Origin: an uncultured Collinsella sp.
Lineage (GTDB): Bacteria; Actinomycetota; Coriobacteriia; Coriobacteriales; Coriobacteriaceae
Length of the DNA: 44,642 nt
Assembly: GCA_900751755.1 (NCBI GenBank)
Contig: CAADSP010000002.1
Location: 1 to 44,642 of the forward strand
Direction of reading: 5' to 3'
This document shows, in pieces, positions 16,671 to 25,271 of the stretch (its first letter is position 1; each line of letters starts with the position of its first letter). The notes beneath the pieces were generated by a model. It did not search any database. It had not been told where the DNA came from and worked only from the letters and a program-made list of their open reading frames with translations. A program made the translations under genes and the position numbers.

Positions 16671-18131
16671 TTAGCGCACCTGAGCGACGTAAGCGACGTT
16701 GGTCGAGGAGACCTTGTCCTCGAGCTGGACGCTCATGCGGGGATCGCCGGCGGTGGCGACGGTCAGATCGCCGGCCTCGACGTAGCCGAGCTCCTTAGCG
16801 GTCTCGATCGCCTTGACGATCGTGCCGTTGACGGTGCCCTGGGTAATCTCGGCCTGATGCGGGATAACGCCCCAGTACATGATCATCTGCTGGACGGCCC
16901 ACTCGTGGCGGGAGAACGCGCAGATCGGCATGTTGGGACGGAAGTGCGAGATCAGGCGAGCGGTGCGACCGGTGGTCGTCGGCACGGTGATGCACTTGGC
17001 GCCAACGGTGGTAGCCATGTTCACAGCGGACATACCCACAACGTTGTTGACGACGCGGGTGCCGTGAGCGTCAGCCGGAACCTCGAGCGGAGCGTGAGCC
17101 GGGAGGTACTTCTCGGTCTCGAGAGCAATGCTGGCCTGCATCTTGACGGCCTCGACCGGGTACTTACCGGCAGCGGACTCGCCAGAGAGCATAACGGCGT
17201 CGGTGCCGTCGTAGATGGCGTTAGCAACGTCGGCAACCTCGGCGCGCGTCGGGCGCGGGTTCTGCTGCATGGAGTCGAGCATCTGCGTAGCGGTGATAAC
17301 GGGCTTGTAGGCCGCGTTGCACTTGGCGATGATCTCCTTCTGGATGTGCGGAACGAGCTCGGGCTTGATCTCGATGCCCAGGTCGCCACGGGCGACCATG
17401 ATGCCGTCGGAAGCCTCGAGGATCTCGTCGAAGTTCTCGACGCCCAGGGCGCACTCGATCTTCGGGAAGATCGTCACGTGCTCGCCACCGTTCTCGCGGC
17501 AAAGCTCGCGGATGCCGCGGACGGACTCGCCGTCACGGATGAAGGAAGCGGCGATGTAGTCGATGTTCTCGGTCAGGCCAAAGAGGATGTCCTGACGATC
17601 GCGCTCGGTGATGGCGGGCAGCGAGATGTTGACGTTGGGCATGTTGACGCCCTTGCGCTCGCCGATCAGGCCGTCATTCTTGACGACGCAGGTCATGTCC
17701 TGGCCGTCGACGGACTCGACCTCGAGGGCAACCAGACCGTCATCGATCAGGATAAGGGAGCCCTTCTCGACCTCGGAGGGCAGAGCCAGGTAGTCGAGGG
17801 AGATGTGCTCAGAGGTGCCGTGGAAATCCTCGGACGTGGGCTGGGCGGTGACGACGATCTTATCGCCGGTCTTGACGGCAACCTTCTTGCCATCGACCAG
17901 AAGGCCGGTGCGGACCTCGGGGCCCTTGGTGTCGAGCAGGATGCCGACGGGCAGACCGAGCTCCTTGGAAATACGACGGACGCGCTCGATGCGACCGTGG
18001 TGCTCGTCGTAGGATCCGTGCGAGAAGTTAAAACGGGCGACGTTCATGCCCGCCTTGATCATCTCGCGGATGGTCTCGTCGCTATCGCAGGCGGGACCCA
18101 TGGTGCATACAATCTTGGTGCGCTTGTACAT
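16671..18131 (-). CDS. pyk: Pyruvate kinase
   Basis: A 486-residue glycolytic enzyme converting phosphoenolpyruvate and ADP to pyruvate and ATP. The barrel begins TKIVCTMGPACDSDETI and continues with NVARFNFSHG, GILLDTKGPEVRTG, the catalytic-site block around IFPKIE, MVARGDLGIEI and TATQMLDSM. The C-terminal allosteric domain (about 360-486) includes GRTARLISHFRPNMPICAFS. Length is standard, without the extra PEP-utiliser domain found in some Bacillus enzymes. The SD GGAGG is just before the ATG. It is monocistronic with its own promoter and terminator. Confidence 0.97.
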   Translation of the reverse strand: MYKRTKIVCTMGPACDSDETIREMIKAGMNVARFNFSHGSYDEHHGRIERVRRISKELGLPVGILLDTKGPEVRTGLLVDGKKVAVKTGDKIVVTAQPTSEDFHGTSEHISLDYLALPSEVEKGSLILIDDGLVALEVESVDGQDMTCVVKNDGLIGERKGVNMPNVNISLPAITERDRQDILFGLTENIDYIAASFIRDGESVRGIRELCRENGGEHVTIFPKIECALGVENFDEILEASDGIMVARGDLGIEIKPELVPHIQKEIIAKCNAAYKPVITATQMLDSMQQNPRPTRAEVADVANAIYDGTDAVMLSGESAAGKYPVEAVKMQASIALETEKYLPAHAPLEVPADAHGTRVVNNVVGMSAVNMATTVGAKCITVPTTTGRTARLISHFRPNMPICAFSRHEWAVQQMIMYWGVIPHQAEITQGTVNGTIVKAIETAKELGYVEAGDLTVATAGDPRMSVQLEDKVSSTNVAYVAQVR

Positions 18132-18194
18132 TCAGACCTCCATCTGACATCGTCTTGCGCTGATAGATAAACCATAAGAAATAAAACTGAGATG

Positions 18195-18225
18195 ATTATA
18201 ACGAAATGCCGACCGAATACCCCAA
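18195..18225 (-). promoter_or_regulatory. Promoter of pyk
   Basis: On the minus strand a perfect TATAAT (18200-18195) is preceded, after 19 nt, by TTGGGG (18225-18220). The leader to pyk is about 55-60 nt. The -10 is strong; the -35 assignment is uncertain. Confidence 0.65.
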
Positions 18226-18264
18226 AAAATCGACCGTATGCCGAATTAGAAGTTCATTTTTTGC

Positions 18265-18455
18265 GGTAAAAACGGTATATGCAAAAACTTTACCAACCGT
18301 TCTAACCGCTGCTATCTGGGCGATATTACAGTTTGATGATGCACCGAAGAAAAAACGTTTTATCAATGTTGAGCATCACACGGTCTGCATCGTTGCACTC
18401 GAGCCGTGTTTCCAATTGGAATGTTTTGGCTAGACGCGCCGCTTTGGGGTACCAT
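18265..18455 (+). promoter_or_regulatory. Non-coding region and probable promoter upstream of the P-type ATPase
   Basis: The 441-nt gap 18132-18573 holds no credible gene; it is AT-rich relative to its surroundings. It contains the inverted pair GGTAAA-N18-TTTACC (18265-18294), possibly an operator. A likely promoter follows: TTGGCT (18426-18431), an 18-nt spacer and TACCAT (18450-18455). That leaves about 110 nt of leader to the ATPase gene. Confidence 0.5.
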
Positions 18456-18504
18456 AGCTCCACTATCAACTGCCGCTCAGCACGGCAGCCTTGATGAGCC
18501 CTTG

Positions 18505-18566
18505 CCCTTCTCCTGGGAATTATGATCGGGCATCAATCTGCTGAGTGGCCCGAATCCCAGGAGGGG
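18505..18566 (+). promoter_or_regulatory. Leader hairpin that sequesters the ATPase ribosome-binding site
   Basis: CTCCTGGGA (18510-18518) pairs perfectly with TCCCAGGAG (18555-18563). An inner CGGGC/GCCCG pair (18527-18531 with 18548-18552) extends it, and CCC at 18505-18507 can pair with the GGG after the right arm. The right arm contains the SD AGGAGGGG, so the folded leader would block translation. It does not match a riboswitch class I know. Confidence 0.6.
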
Positions 18567-18573
18567 ACTCTAT

Positions 18574-21255
18574 ATGCAAAAGGAATACCTGTCCGCCGCG
18601 GCGGAGGTACTCAGCGACCAAGGTGTCGATGAGAACCTCGGCCTGAGCAACGACGAGGCGTCGTCGCGCCTCGCCAAGACAGGCCCTAACAAGCTCGAGG
18701 AAGCCGAGAAGACCCCGTTGTGGAAGCGCTTCTTTGAGCAGATGGCCGACCCCATGGTCATCATGCTGATCGTTGCCGCCGTCATCAGCGCGCTCACGGG
18801 CATGGTCAAGGGCGAGGCAGACTTTGCCGATGTCGCCATCATCATGTTCGTCGTTATCGTCAACTCGGTGCTGGGCGTGGTCCAGGAGGCTAAAAGCGAG
18901 GAGGCCCTCGAGGCCCTGCAGGAGATGAGCGCGGCGCAGTCCAAGGTGCTGCGCGACGGCAAGCTCGTGCACCTGCCGAGCGCCGAGCTCGTGCCCGGTG
19001 ACGTGATCATGCTCGAGGCGGGCGACTCCGTCCCGGCCGACTGCCGCGTGCTCGAGAGCGCCACGATGAAGATCGAAGAGGCTGCACTCACCGGCGAGTC
19101 CGTGCCTGTCGAGAAGCATGCCAACGTGATCGAGCTCGCCACCGGCACCGATGACGTGCCGCTCGGCGACCGCAAGAACATGTGCTACATGGGCTCCACC
19201 GTGGTGTACGGTCGCGGCCGCGCCGTCGTGGTCGGCACCGGCATGAACACCGAGATGGGTAAGATCGCCGGCGCCCTGGCCGAGGCCAAGGAAGAGCTCA
19301 CGCCGCTGCAGGTGAAGCTCGCCGAGCTCAGCCGCATCCTCACCATCATGGTGATCGTCATCTGCGTCGTTATCTTTGGTGTCGATATCATCCGCCACGG
19401 CGTGGGCAACGTTCTTACCGACCCGACCGCCCTGCTCGATACCTTTATGGTCGCCGTCTCGCTCGCCGTCGCTGCCATCCCCGAGGGTCTGGTCGCCGTC
19501 GTGACCATCGTGCTGTCGCTTGGCGTGACCAAGATGGCCAAGCGCCAGGCAATCATCCGCAAGCTCTCTGCCGTCGAGACCCTTGGCTGCACGCAGACCA
19601 TCTGCTCCGACAAGACCGGTACCCTTACCCAAAACAAGATGACCGTCGTCAAGCACGAGCTCGCCGCACCTAAGGAGAAGTTCCTGGCCGGCATGGCTCT
19701 GTGCTCCGATGCCCAGTGGGACGAGGAGCTGGGCGAGGCCGTGGGCGAGCCGACTGAGTGCGCGCTCGTCAACGACGCCGGCAAGGCGGGCCTCACTGGC
19801 CTGACTGCCGAGCACCCGCGCGTGGGCGAGGCCCCGTTCGACTCGGGCCGCAAGATGATGTCCGTGGTCGTCGAGACCCTGGACGGCGAGTATGAGCAGT
19901 ACACCAAGGGCGCGCCCGACGTGGTGATCGGCCTGTGCACCCATATCTACGACGGCGACAGGGTCGTTCCGCTGACCGAGGAGCGTCGCGCCGAGCTCGT
20001 GGCCGCCAACAAGGCCATGGCCGACGAGGCCCTGCGCGTGCTGGCGCTGGCAAGCCGCACCTACACCGAGGTCCCGGCCGACTGCAGCCCCGCTGCGCTC
20101 GAGCACGACCTGGTCTTCTGCGGCCTGTCCGGCATGATTGACCCGGTCCGCCCCGAGGTCGCCGACGCCATCCGCGAGGCGCACGACGCCGGTATCCGCA
20201 CCGTCATGATCACGGGCGACCACATCGACACCGCTGTGGCCATCGCCAAGCAGCTGGGCATCGTCACCGATCGCAGCCATGCCATCACCGGTGCCGACCT
20301 CGATCGCATGAGCGACGAGGAACTCGACGCGCACATCGAGGACTACGGCGTGTACGCCCGCGTCCAGCCCGAGCACAAGACACGCATCGTCGAGGCTTGG
20401 AAGTCGCGCGACCAGATCGTGGCCATGACGGGCGACGGCGTCAACGACGCCCCGTCCATCAAGCGCGCCGACATCGGCGTGGGCATGGGCATTACTGGTA
20501 CCGACGTCACCAAGAACGTCGCCGACATGGTGCTCGCCGACGACAATTTCGCCACCATCATCGGTGCCTGCGAAGAGGGTCGCCGCATCTACGACAACAT
20601 CCGCAAGGTCATCCAGTTCCTGCTTTCGGCCAACCTTGCCGAGGTGTTCTCGGTGTTCATTGCCACGCTCATCGGCTTTACCATCTTCCAGCCGGTGCAG
20701 CTGCTGTGGGTGAACCTGGTTACCGACTGTTTCCCCGCGCTCGCGCTGGGCATGGAGGATGCCGAGGGCGACATCATGAAGCGCAAGCCGCGCAACGCCA
20801 AGGACGGCGTCTTTGCCGGCAATATGGGCCTGGATTGCGTGGTCCAGGGCCTGATCATCACCGTGCTGGTGCTGGCGAGCTTCTTTGTGGGCGTGTACTT
20901 TGACATGGGCTACATCCACATCGCCGATATGATCGCCGGCAATGCCGACGAGGAAGGCGTGATGATGGCGTTCATCACGCTCAACATGGTCGAGATTTTC
21001 CACTGCTTCAATATGCGCAGCCGTCGTGCGTCGCTGTTCACCATGAAGAAGCAGAACAAGTGGCTGTGGGCTTCCGCCGCGCTGGCACTGGTGCTGACGG
21101 TGATCGTGACCGTGCAGCCGACGCTTGCCGAGATGTTCTTTGGCCCTGTGACGCTTGAGCTCAAGGGCGTTCTTGCCGCGCTGGGTCTGGCCTTCCTGAT
21201 CATCCCGCTGATGGAGATCTACAAGGCGATCATGCGCGCGGTCGAAAAAGAGTAG
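18574..21255 (+). CDS. Calcium-type P-type cation-transporting ATPase
   Basis: An 893-residue type II P-type ATPase. The N-terminal cation-ATPase domain is followed by the actuator loop with LTGESVPV (TGES). The phosphorylation site DKTGTLTQNKM has Asp346. The nucleotide domain contains KGAPDVV, and the hinge is MTGDGVNDAPSIKRADIGVGMG. Ten helices are expected. Helix 4 has IPEGL, helix 5 ANLAEVF and helix 6 NLVTDCFPALALGME, which match the ion-binding residues of SERCA/PMCA-like calcium pumps (E, N/E, N-TD). It probably exports Ca2+, though Mn2+ cannot be excluded. The SD is strong but lies inside a hairpin. Confidence 0.92.
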   Translation: MQKEYLSAAAEVLSDQGVDENLGLSNDEASSRLAKTGPNKLEEAEKTPLWKRFFEQMADPMVIMLIVAAVISALTGMVKGEADFADVAIIMFVVIVNSVLGVVQEAKSEEALEALQEMSAAQSKVLRDGKLVHLPSAELVPGDVIMLEAGDSVPADCRVLESATMKIEEAALTGESVPVEKHANVIELATGTDDVPLGDRKNMCYMGSTVVYGRGRAVVVGTGMNTEMGKIAGALAEAKEELTPLQVKLAELSRILTIMVIVICVVIFGVDIIRHGVGNVLTDPTALLDTFMVAVSLAVAAIPEGLVAVVTIVLSLGVTKMAKRQAIIRKLSAVETLGCTQTICSDKTGTLTQNKMTVVKHELAAPKEKFLAGMALCSDAQWDEELGEAVGEPTECALVNDAGKAGLTGLTAEHPRVGEAPFDSGRKMMSVVVETLDGEYEQYTKGAPDVVIGLCTHIYDGDRVVPLTEERRAELVAANKAMADEALRVLALASRTYTEVPADCSPAALEHDLVFCGLSGMIDPVRPEVADAIREAHDAGIRTVMITGDHIDTAVAIAKQLGIVTDRSHAITGADLDRMSDEELDAHIEDYGVYARVQPEHKTRIVEAWKSRDQIVAMTGDGVNDAPSIKRADIGVGMGITGTDVTKNVADMVLADDNFATIIGACEEGRRIYDNIRKVIQFLLSANLAEVFSVFIATLIGFTIFQPVQLLWVNLVTDCFPALALGMEDAEGDIMKRKPRNAKDGVFAGNMGLDCVVQGLIITVLVLASFFVGVYFDMGYIHIADMIAGNADEEGVMMAFITLNMVEIFHCFNMRSRRASLFTMKKQNKWLWASAALALVLTVIVTVQPTLAEMFFGPVTLELKGVLAALGLAFLIIPLMEIYKAIMRAVEKE

Positions 21256-21278
21256 GTCGAAAGGCCATCCCTCCCACC

Positions 21279-21369
21279 GGCCCGACCGCCTGCGGGGTTT
21301 CTTCTTCGCTGGTCCTCGCGCTTCGCGCTGCGGGATCGCTCAGAAGAAACCCCTCTCGGCGGTCGGGCC
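21279..21369. repeat. 91-bp palindromic element after the P-type ATPase gene
   Basis: GGCCCGACCGCC pairs with GGCGGTCGGGCC at the base, and GGTTTCTTCT pairs with AGAAGAAACC further in. The apex holds a small CGCGCTTCGCGC hairpin. No T-run follows either strand. The architecture resembles the palindrome between pheS and pheT, suggesting a family of interspersed elements, though the sequences differ. Confidence 0.7.
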
Positions 21370-21411
21370 TTCGGACAACCTCTCGGGACCGTAAGCTGAG
21401 GGAAAGTTTGT

Positions 21412-21446
21412 GAGCCGATCGAGCGTTTGCTCGACCGGCTCTTTTT
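21412..21446 (+). terminator. Rho-independent terminator, with partial duplication
   Basis: GAGCC-GA-TCGAGC pairs with GCTCGA-CC-GGCTC and runs into TTTTT. The 3' part (GCTCTTTTTGATTTA) is repeated at about 21470-21484, just before rsgA, as if the terminator tail had been duplicated. Confidence 0.8.
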
Positions 21447-21525
21447 GATTTAGGGCTTTGCCCGGCCAGCTCTTTTTGATTTAAAATACCTGCTCAGTTG
21501 TGATTTATGGTGCTGGGAGGCGCTT

Positions 21526-22710
21526 GTGGGCAAGGCTAAGGCTAAAGCGAAGAAAAAGACGACGGGGGCGCGGGCTAAGCGCGATCGTCGTCGGAAGCTT
21601 GCGACCGAGGCCCCCGCATCTGCCGATGAGCTGCTGGCAAGCGTGCCGGGGCTTGACGCGCTGCAGGACGTTCCGGCGTTTGATGACCTGCCGGTCGATG
21701 AAACCCAGCAGACTGCCTTTGATGATTTCTGCGCACATGCTGAGGAGCCCGAGCAGATGCAGCTTGGCGCCGTGGTGCGCTTAGATCGCGGGTTTCCGCT
21801 GGTGGCGACGGCCGACGATACCTTTCGTGCCGAGCATGCCGTGGGGTTTGCCAAGTCGCGCGGCGAGGACGAGGTCCTGCTGCCTGCCGTGGGCGACCGT
21901 GTGGCGGTGCGCCGCGCTCCCGGGCACGATATGGGCGTGATTGAGTGCGTGCTGCCGCGCCGTACGAGCTTTGAGCGTTGGCGCGGCCGTGCCCGCGGAG
22001 AGCGTCAGGTGCTCTGCTCCAACGTGGATTGCGTGCTAATCGTGCAGGCGCTCGGTGCCGGCGAGGTGCTGCTCGACCGCGTGGCGCGCTCGCTGGTGTT
22101 GGCGCTCGACTGCGATGCCGAGCCGGTGGTGGTGCTCACCAAAGCTGACCGCTGCGATGCCGAGGAGCTCGAGCGCGATCTGGACCGCGTGCGCCGCCTG
22201 GTGGGTCCGGACGTGCGCGTGATCGTGACGTCCTCTGCCGAGGGGCGCGGCCTGGACGAGGTTCGTTCCTGCGTGCCTGCCGGGAGCTGCGCCATGATTC
22301 TGGGCGAGTCGGGTGCCGGCAAGTCGACGCTGCTCAATGCGCTGCTGGGCCACGATACGTTGGCGACTGGCGGGGTACGCGAACGCGACGACCAGGGCCG
22401 TCACACTACCGTTGCGCGCGTGATGGTGACACTGCCGGGCGACGCCGGCGTGATCGCCGATGCCCCGGGCCTGCGCAGCCTACCGCTCGTGGGTCACGAG
22501 CGGGGTCTGGCGCGCGCCTTCCCCGAGATTGTCGAGGCATCGCGCGCGTGCCGATTTGGCGATTGCACGCATACCCATGAGCCGGGTTGTGCCGTTCGCG
22601 AGGCCGAGGACGCCGGGCAGATCGACAGTCTGCGTCTGGAAACGTTCCAAAACTTGGCGTCATCCATGCGCGTGAGCGCTCAAATGCTCGATCCCGATGT
22701 CCATCTGTAA
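21526..22710 (+). CDS. rsgA: Ribosome small-subunit-dependent GTPase RsgA
   Basis: A 394-residue circularly permuted GTPase that helps mature the 30S subunit. A Lys/Arg-rich N-terminal tail precedes the OB-fold (about residues 75-150). The G-motifs come in permuted order: G4 VLTKADRCD, then G1 GESGAGKST, then G3 DAPG. A C-terminal zinc knuckle follows, CRFGDCTHTHEPGC. The Asn of the usual NKxD motif is Thr here. The start is GTG with GGGAGG five bases upstream. The N-terminus is longer and more basic than in E. coli RsgA. Confidence 0.95.
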   Translation: MGKAKAKAKKKTTGARAKRDRRRKLATEAPASADELLASVPGLDALQDVPAFDDLPVDETQQTAFDDFCAHAEEPEQMQLGAVVRLDRGFPLVATADDTFRAEHAVGFAKSRGEDEVLLPAVGDRVAVRRAPGHDMGVIECVLPRRTSFERWRGRARGERQVLCSNVDCVLIVQALGAGEVLLDRVARSLVLALDCDAEPVVVLTKADRCDAEELERDLDRVRRLVGPDVRVIVTSSAEGRGLDEVRSCVPAGSCAMILGESGAGKSTLLNALLGHDTLATGGVRERDDQGRHTTVARVMVTLPGDAGVIADAPGLRSLPLVGHERGLARAFPEIVEASRACRFGDCTHTHEPGCAVREAEDAGQIDSLRLETFQNLASSMRVSAQMLDPDVHL

Positions 22711-22727
22711 TTGATTTTTCCTATGAC

Positions 22728-22762
22728 AGCCGTCTCCCAACTGTTCGAGAGACGGCTTTTTT
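22728..22762 (+). terminator. Terminator of rsgA
   Basis: AGCCGTCTC and GAGACGGCT form a perfect 9-bp stem around a 12-nt loop, followed by TTTTT. Confidence 0.9.
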
Positions 22763-22800
22763 GCTGCGGAAAAGCCTCGAAACGTGCAGTTTGCTGACGT

Positions 22801-22852
22801 GCTGACCAAAACCTTGCCACGAGCTTGACGGGCTGGTCAGCTTTTGGTCAGC
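22801..22852. promoter_or_regulatory. Inverted repeat upstream of the Tad pilus operon
   Basis: GCTGACCAAAA (22801-22811) and TTTTGGTCAGC (22842-22852) are perfect 11-bp inverted copies 30 nt apart. An extra GGTCAGC lies at 22835-22841, so the half-site occurs three times. TTGACA follows at 22860-22865, with only a weak -10 17 nt further on. This may be an operator of the pilus operon, or a bent hairpin in its leader. Confidence 0.5.
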
Positions 22853-22962
22853 GATTGGTTTGACATCGAAAACCAAGATCGCGATTGCGCCGCTTTGCAC
22901 TCTGACCGCCCAGACAATGGTGGTGCGGGCATTCGCCCGGCACTGCCATGAGAGGAGCGGCC

Positions 22963-23622
22963 GTGAACAAGAGCAAGCGCATCGCCATCAGTCTGGTCGC
23001 GGGCGTGCTCGCTGCTCTGCTTTGCATGGTTTACGGCTCGTCGATCCGCTCGCAAGCCGAACAGGTCCAGGCTGAGACCTTGGCCAAGTACGGTGGCGAT
23101 CGCGTCGAGGTATGCGTCGCGGCGCGCGATATCGATGTGGGCGAGACCCTCGATGAGACCAATGTCATAACCCAGGAATGGCTGACGAGTCTGCTGCCGC
23201 GTGACGCGGCGACCGAGCTGCGCCAGGTGCGCGGCGACGTGACGACTTCGCGTATTCCCAAAAACGCCGTGATCTGCAATGTCTACACCAAGGCCGAGAG
23301 CCACAAGCTCGAGGTGCCTAAGGGCAAGGTCGCCGTTTCGGTGGCGGTCGATGCCGAGCACTCGGTCGGCGGTGCTACGGGCGTGGGCAGCTACGTGGAT
23401 GTGTATGTGCAAAAAGACGGCGTAACCGATCGGCTGTGCGGCGCGTACGTGATCGATACCAGTGAAGATTCCGGTGCCACGCGCGAGGGCAAGATCGAAT
23501 GGGTGACGCTGGCGGCTGACCCCGAAGACGTCAAGGAACTGCTGGGGGCATCGGGCAAGGGAACGGTCAGCTTGACGATTCCCGCCACGGCGCGCGGCAA
23601 AAAGAGCGGAGGCGACGAGTGA
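22963..23622 (+). CDS. cpaB: Flp pilus assembly protein CpaB/RcpC
   Basis: A 219-residue protein with one N-terminal membrane helix (about residues 6-26) and an extracytoplasmic SAF-like domain beginning VEVCVAARDIDVGETLDETNV, the characteristic CpaB/RcpC block, followed by GDVTTSRIPKNAVI. In the Tad system CpaB is a periplasmic or cell-wall assembly factor. The GTG at 22963 is chosen over the ATG at 22948 because GAGGAG sits five bases before it and after the ATG. It is the first gene of a twelve-gene cluster in which most genes overlap. Confidence 0.85.
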   Translation: MNKSKRIAISLVAGVLAALLCMVYGSSIRSQAEQVQAETLAKYGGDRVEVCVAARDIDVGETLDETNVITQEWLTSLLPRDAATELRQVRGDVTTSRIPKNAVICNVYTKAESHKLEVPKGKVAVSVAVDAEHSVGGATGVGSYVDVYVQKDGVTDRLCGAYVIDTSEDSGATREGKIEWVTLAADPEDVKELLGASGKGTVSLTIPATARGKKSGGDE

Positions 23623-25271
23623 TGAAGGCGATCTGGCTTGCGTGCTGCGCGTGCGGCGATTACGGGCTGTTGCAGCGGGAAGTCGAGGGCCGTGATGCGG
23701 GTGCACAGGTGCTTCGCGTGGGTGACCTGGACGGCCTGATTTCCATGGCGCGGGCGTTTCCGTCGCGCCGCGGGGCTGCCATCATCGCGGCGTCTCTGTT
23801 TGATACCGAAGATGTGCGCAAGACTGTTGCGCGCCTGACGGCCGAAGGCCGCGTGAGTCGCGTGGTCGTGTTGATAGAAGCACTCGATCCGTCGGATATC
23901 GAGGGGCTGTTTCGCGCAGGGGCGACCGAGGTCATCGCTGCGCACGGTATATGCGGCAACGGGCGCGCGGGCGAGGGAGCGGTTGATTCCGATCGGCGCA
24001 TGACGATTGAGCCCGATGCTTTTGTTGATAGGGAACCCGGGGCGCCTCGCGCTACAAGAGGCCCGCGTGTTGATGATTATGGAAAAGCGGAAGCCGAGCA
24101 TGGTCGGCGCCCCCGGAACCCCCTTGTATACGATGACGCTGGAGGGCCGGCGCAGCATGCTGGCGACTCCCCGGCTGTAGATATGGGATACGTGCACGGC
24201 GTGAATCTGGCGGATGAACTCGACGAAGTTGAGGGCTTTGCCGGGTGCGGCGAGTTGTCGCTGATGCGGCATGAGCAGATTGCACAGAACGAGCCTGCCT
24301 CGCAGACCGAACAAGCCGCCATGCCGGCTTGGACGCAGCGTGTGGTTGCGGCAGGGGAGACGGGGACGCTGTCACCGACGCCCGCTCCGCCGCCTCCGAT
24401 GCCGCCGGCAGACGCTGCCGTTCCGCAGCATCGAGCTCCGGTCATCTGCGCCATTTCGGGTTCGGGCGGTTGCGGCAAGTCGACGATCGTTGCCACCATG
24501 GCACACGCATCGTCGCTGTTGGGCTTGCGTGCCGCCGTACTCGACCTGGACCTGATGTTTGGAAACCTTTACGACTTGTTAGGCGTCGATGCTCCGCGCG
24601 ATATGGCGGCACTTATCGAGCCGTCGGTGGCGGGCGCGCTTGCCGAGCCGGATATCGTGGCCGCATCGATGCGCGTGGCGCCGGGCGTTACGCTCTGGGG
24701 TCCCGTCACGGCGCCCGAGCAAGCCGAGCTCATGGCACGTCCGGTGGAGCTACTACTTGATGTTCTGCGTCGCGAATCCGACGTGGTCTTTATCGATACC
24801 TCGGTCTTTTGGGGCGATGCCGTGGCGGCTGCGGTGGCGGCGAGCGACCGTTGCCTGGTCGTTGGCGATGCGGCGGTGTCGTCCGCGACATCGGCATCGC
24901 GCGTCATTGAACTGGCAAGTCGAGTAGGTGTGCCGCGCACGCGCATGAGCGCCGTGTTCAACCGGTTCGGTGTGCGCGGGGCAGACGAGGACGTCGCCAT
25001 GCGCTTTGAGATTGCCTGCGCGTTGAGCTCCAAGATTCGTATCGCCGATGGCGGGCAGGATCTCGCCGCGCTCATGGCGTTTGGGCGCGCTGACGAGGCA
25101 GTGGGGCAGACCAGCGCTTTTGCGACCAGCGTGCGCGAGGCCACGCGCGAGATGCTCGTGGAACTGGGGTGTGCCGTCGGCCCTTGGAGCGATATGGTCG
25201 CCGACCGTGCAACGCGTACCGAGCGTCCGCGTATCCGCCTTCCCTGGTCGCGCGAGGGTGATCAGCGATGA
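23622..25271 (+). CDS. tadZ: TadZ/CpaE-like MinD/ParA-family ATPase
   Basis: A 549-residue protein in two domains. Residues 1-115 resemble the degenerate receiver-like domain of TadZ (IIAASLFDTEDVRKTVARL and RVVVLIEALDPSDIEGLFRAGATEVIA). A long, proline-rich and probably disordered linker spans about 120-270. A MinD/ParA-type ATPase begins near residue 275 with the deviant Walker A GSGGCGKST and AAVLDLDLMFGNLYDLLGVD. TadZ positions the pilus machine. The ATG overlaps the cpaB stop (ATGA) and has GGAGG upstream. Confidence 0.85.
   Translation: MKAIWLACCACGDYGLLQREVEGRDAGAQVLRVGDLDGLISMARAFPSRRGAAIIAASLFDTEDVRKTVARLTAEGRVSRVVVLIEALDPSDIEGLFRAGATEVIAAHGICGNGRAGEGAVDSDRRMTIEPDAFVDREPGAPRATRGPRVDDYGKAEAEHGRRPRNPLVYDDAGGPAQHAGDSPAVDMGYVHGVNLADELDEVEGFAGCGELSLMRHEQIAQNEPASQTEQAAMPAWTQRVVAAGETGTLSPTPAPPPPMPPADAAVPQHRAPVICAISGSGGCGKSTIVATMAHASSLLGLRAAVLDLDLMFGNLYDLLGVDAPRDMAALIEPSVAGALAEPDIVAASMRVAPGVTLWGPVTAPEQAELMARPVELLLDVLRRESDVVFIDTSVFWGDAVAAAVAASDRCLVVGDAAVSSATSASRVIELASRVGVPRTRMSAVFNRFGVRGADEDVAMRFEIACALSSKIRIADGGQDLAALMAFGRADEAVGQTSAFATSVREATREMLVELGCAVGPWSDMVADRATRTERPRIRLPWSREGDQR

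Noticed and set aside
18206..18433. 75-codon frame upstream of the P-type ATPase gene
   Set aside because: No SD, no recognisable features, and AT-rich non-coding composition.
18456..18573. yybP-ykoY (Mn2+) riboswitch before the P-type ATPase gene
   Set aside because: The conserved loop motifs of that class are absent; only a simple SD-sequestering hairpin is visible.
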